A stretch of 21,525 nucleotides of DNA from positions 1-21,525 of the forward strand of contig JAFZLE010000080.1 of NCBI GenBank assembly GCA_017551645.1, read 5' to 3'. Numbering within the stretch: position 1 is the first letter of the stretch; every line of letters begins with the position of its first letter. The stretch comes from Clostridia bacterium. Its GTDB lineage: Bacteria; Bacillota; Clostridia; Christensenellales; Aristaeellaceae. This document shows, one piece after another, positions 21,214 through 21,525 of the stretch. Under the pieces are notes generated by a model. That model was not told the origin of the DNA. It searched no databases and worked only from the letters and a program-made list of their open reading frames with translations. A program made the translations under genes and the position numbers.

Positions 21214-21525
21214 ATGAAGAAACTGGCTCTCGTGCTGGCTGTCCTGTTGGTCTTCTCCAGCATCCCCGCGCTTGCTGTGGACTGGAATCCTGACCCGGAC
21301 ACCCTGCCCATCGTCAACGAGCCCTACTCCTTCTCCATCTTCCTGGATGACAGCGGTCTGCCGGAAGACAAGATCATGTTCCCGATCATCGAGGAAGCCA
21401 CCGGCATCACCATCGAGTGGCAGATGGCGCCCTACGCGGTGCAGACCGAGAAACTCGGTATCGCCCTCTCCAGCGGCGACTATGCCGACGTTATCGCGGG
21501 CTGGACTCTGGGAGATCAGCACCTG
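21214..21525 (+). CDS. Extracellular solute-binding protein of the second importer (3' end missing)
   Basis: Only the first 104 residues are in the window. The signal peptide is MKKLALVLAVLLVFSSIPAL, cleaved near ALA-VD; there is no lipobox Cys, unlike many Firmicute binding proteins. The mature start (VDWNPDPDTLPIVNEPYSFS) leads into a typical family 1 binding-protein lobe: IEEATGITIEWQMAPYAVQTEKLGIAL is broken here as strand-helix, followed by SSGDYADVIAGW, matching the LplA/YtcQ pattern GDLPDV. AAGGAGG lies seven bases before the ATG. It is third in the operon after the two permeases, the same order as in the left importer. It captures the sugar outside the cell; specificity is unknown. 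Confidence 0.88.
   Translation, partial: MKKLALVLAVLLVFSSIPALAVDWNPDPDTLPIVNEPYSFSIFLDDSGLPEDKIMFPIIEEATGITIEWQMAPYAVQTEKLGIALSSGDYADVIAGWTLGDQHL

Noticed and set aside
1..21525. CRISPR array, mobile element or phage island
   Set aside because: No regularly spaced repeats, transposase, integrase, terminal inverted repeats or attachment-site duplication could be found.

Overview
The window reads as chromosomal DNA of a GC-rich anaerobic Firmicute (Clostridia). Evidence: strong AGGAGG-type ribosome sites, consensus sigma-A promoters, a CIRCE heat-shock operator, ATPase-less Lpl-type sugar importers, an oxygen-sensitive radical SAM sulfatase-maturase homologue, ferrous iron uptake (Feo), and several Gram-positive secreted or wall-bound proteins (S-layer homology domains, peptidoglycan-binding domain). 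Signal peptides of the form MKKILAILLALVLALG...AE recall gut or rumen Christensenellales/Aristaeella-like lineages; that placement is inference. I see no rRNA, tRNA, CRISPR array, transposase or phage gene.

Layout. (1) 1-2933, minus strand: an import operon of two permeases followed by a solute-binding protein cut by the window edge. It has a weak -35 and a repeated motif directly upstream. (2) 3109-4288, minus: a methyltransferase and a GNAT acetyltransferase. (3) 4459-6276, plus: two small secreted proteins (SIMPL family, and an unrecognised one) ending in a strong terminator. (4) 6358-7058, plus: CIRCE-controlled hsp20 with a long structured leader. (5) 7072-8952: a PHP-domain phosphoesterase divergent from a nucleoside hydrolase, with an inverted repeat around the hydrolase -10. 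(6) 9216-12946, plus: a sulfatase-maturase-type radical SAM enzyme, a FeoA-FeoB fusion and a 49-residue Cys-rich membrane protein. (7) 12964-17069, minus: a C39-like cysteine peptidase, preceded by a 1148-residue secreted M16C zinc peptidase ending in three S-layer homology repeats. (8) 17137-19112, plus: a 4'-phosphopantetheinyl transferase and a polysaccharide deacetylase with a peptidoglycan-binding tail. (9) 19176-21525, plus: a second permease-permease-binding protein import operon behind a perfect consensus promoter, cut by the right edge.

How they work together. The two importers are paralogous, have the same gene order and lack an ATPase, so they probably share one encoded elsewhere. 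The Feo genes supply iron to an iron-sulfur-rich anaerobe, and their neighbour is an iron-sulfur enzyme. The peptidase and the deacetylase act outside the cell or at the wall. Most gene content is housekeeping or accessory metabolism. I see no clear new multi-gene defence or mobile system. The most notable observations are regulatory sequences (repeats at 3018-3063, inverted repeat at 7977-8008, switching hairpins at 8973-9013, leader at 19222-19283) and the M16C-SLH fusion.
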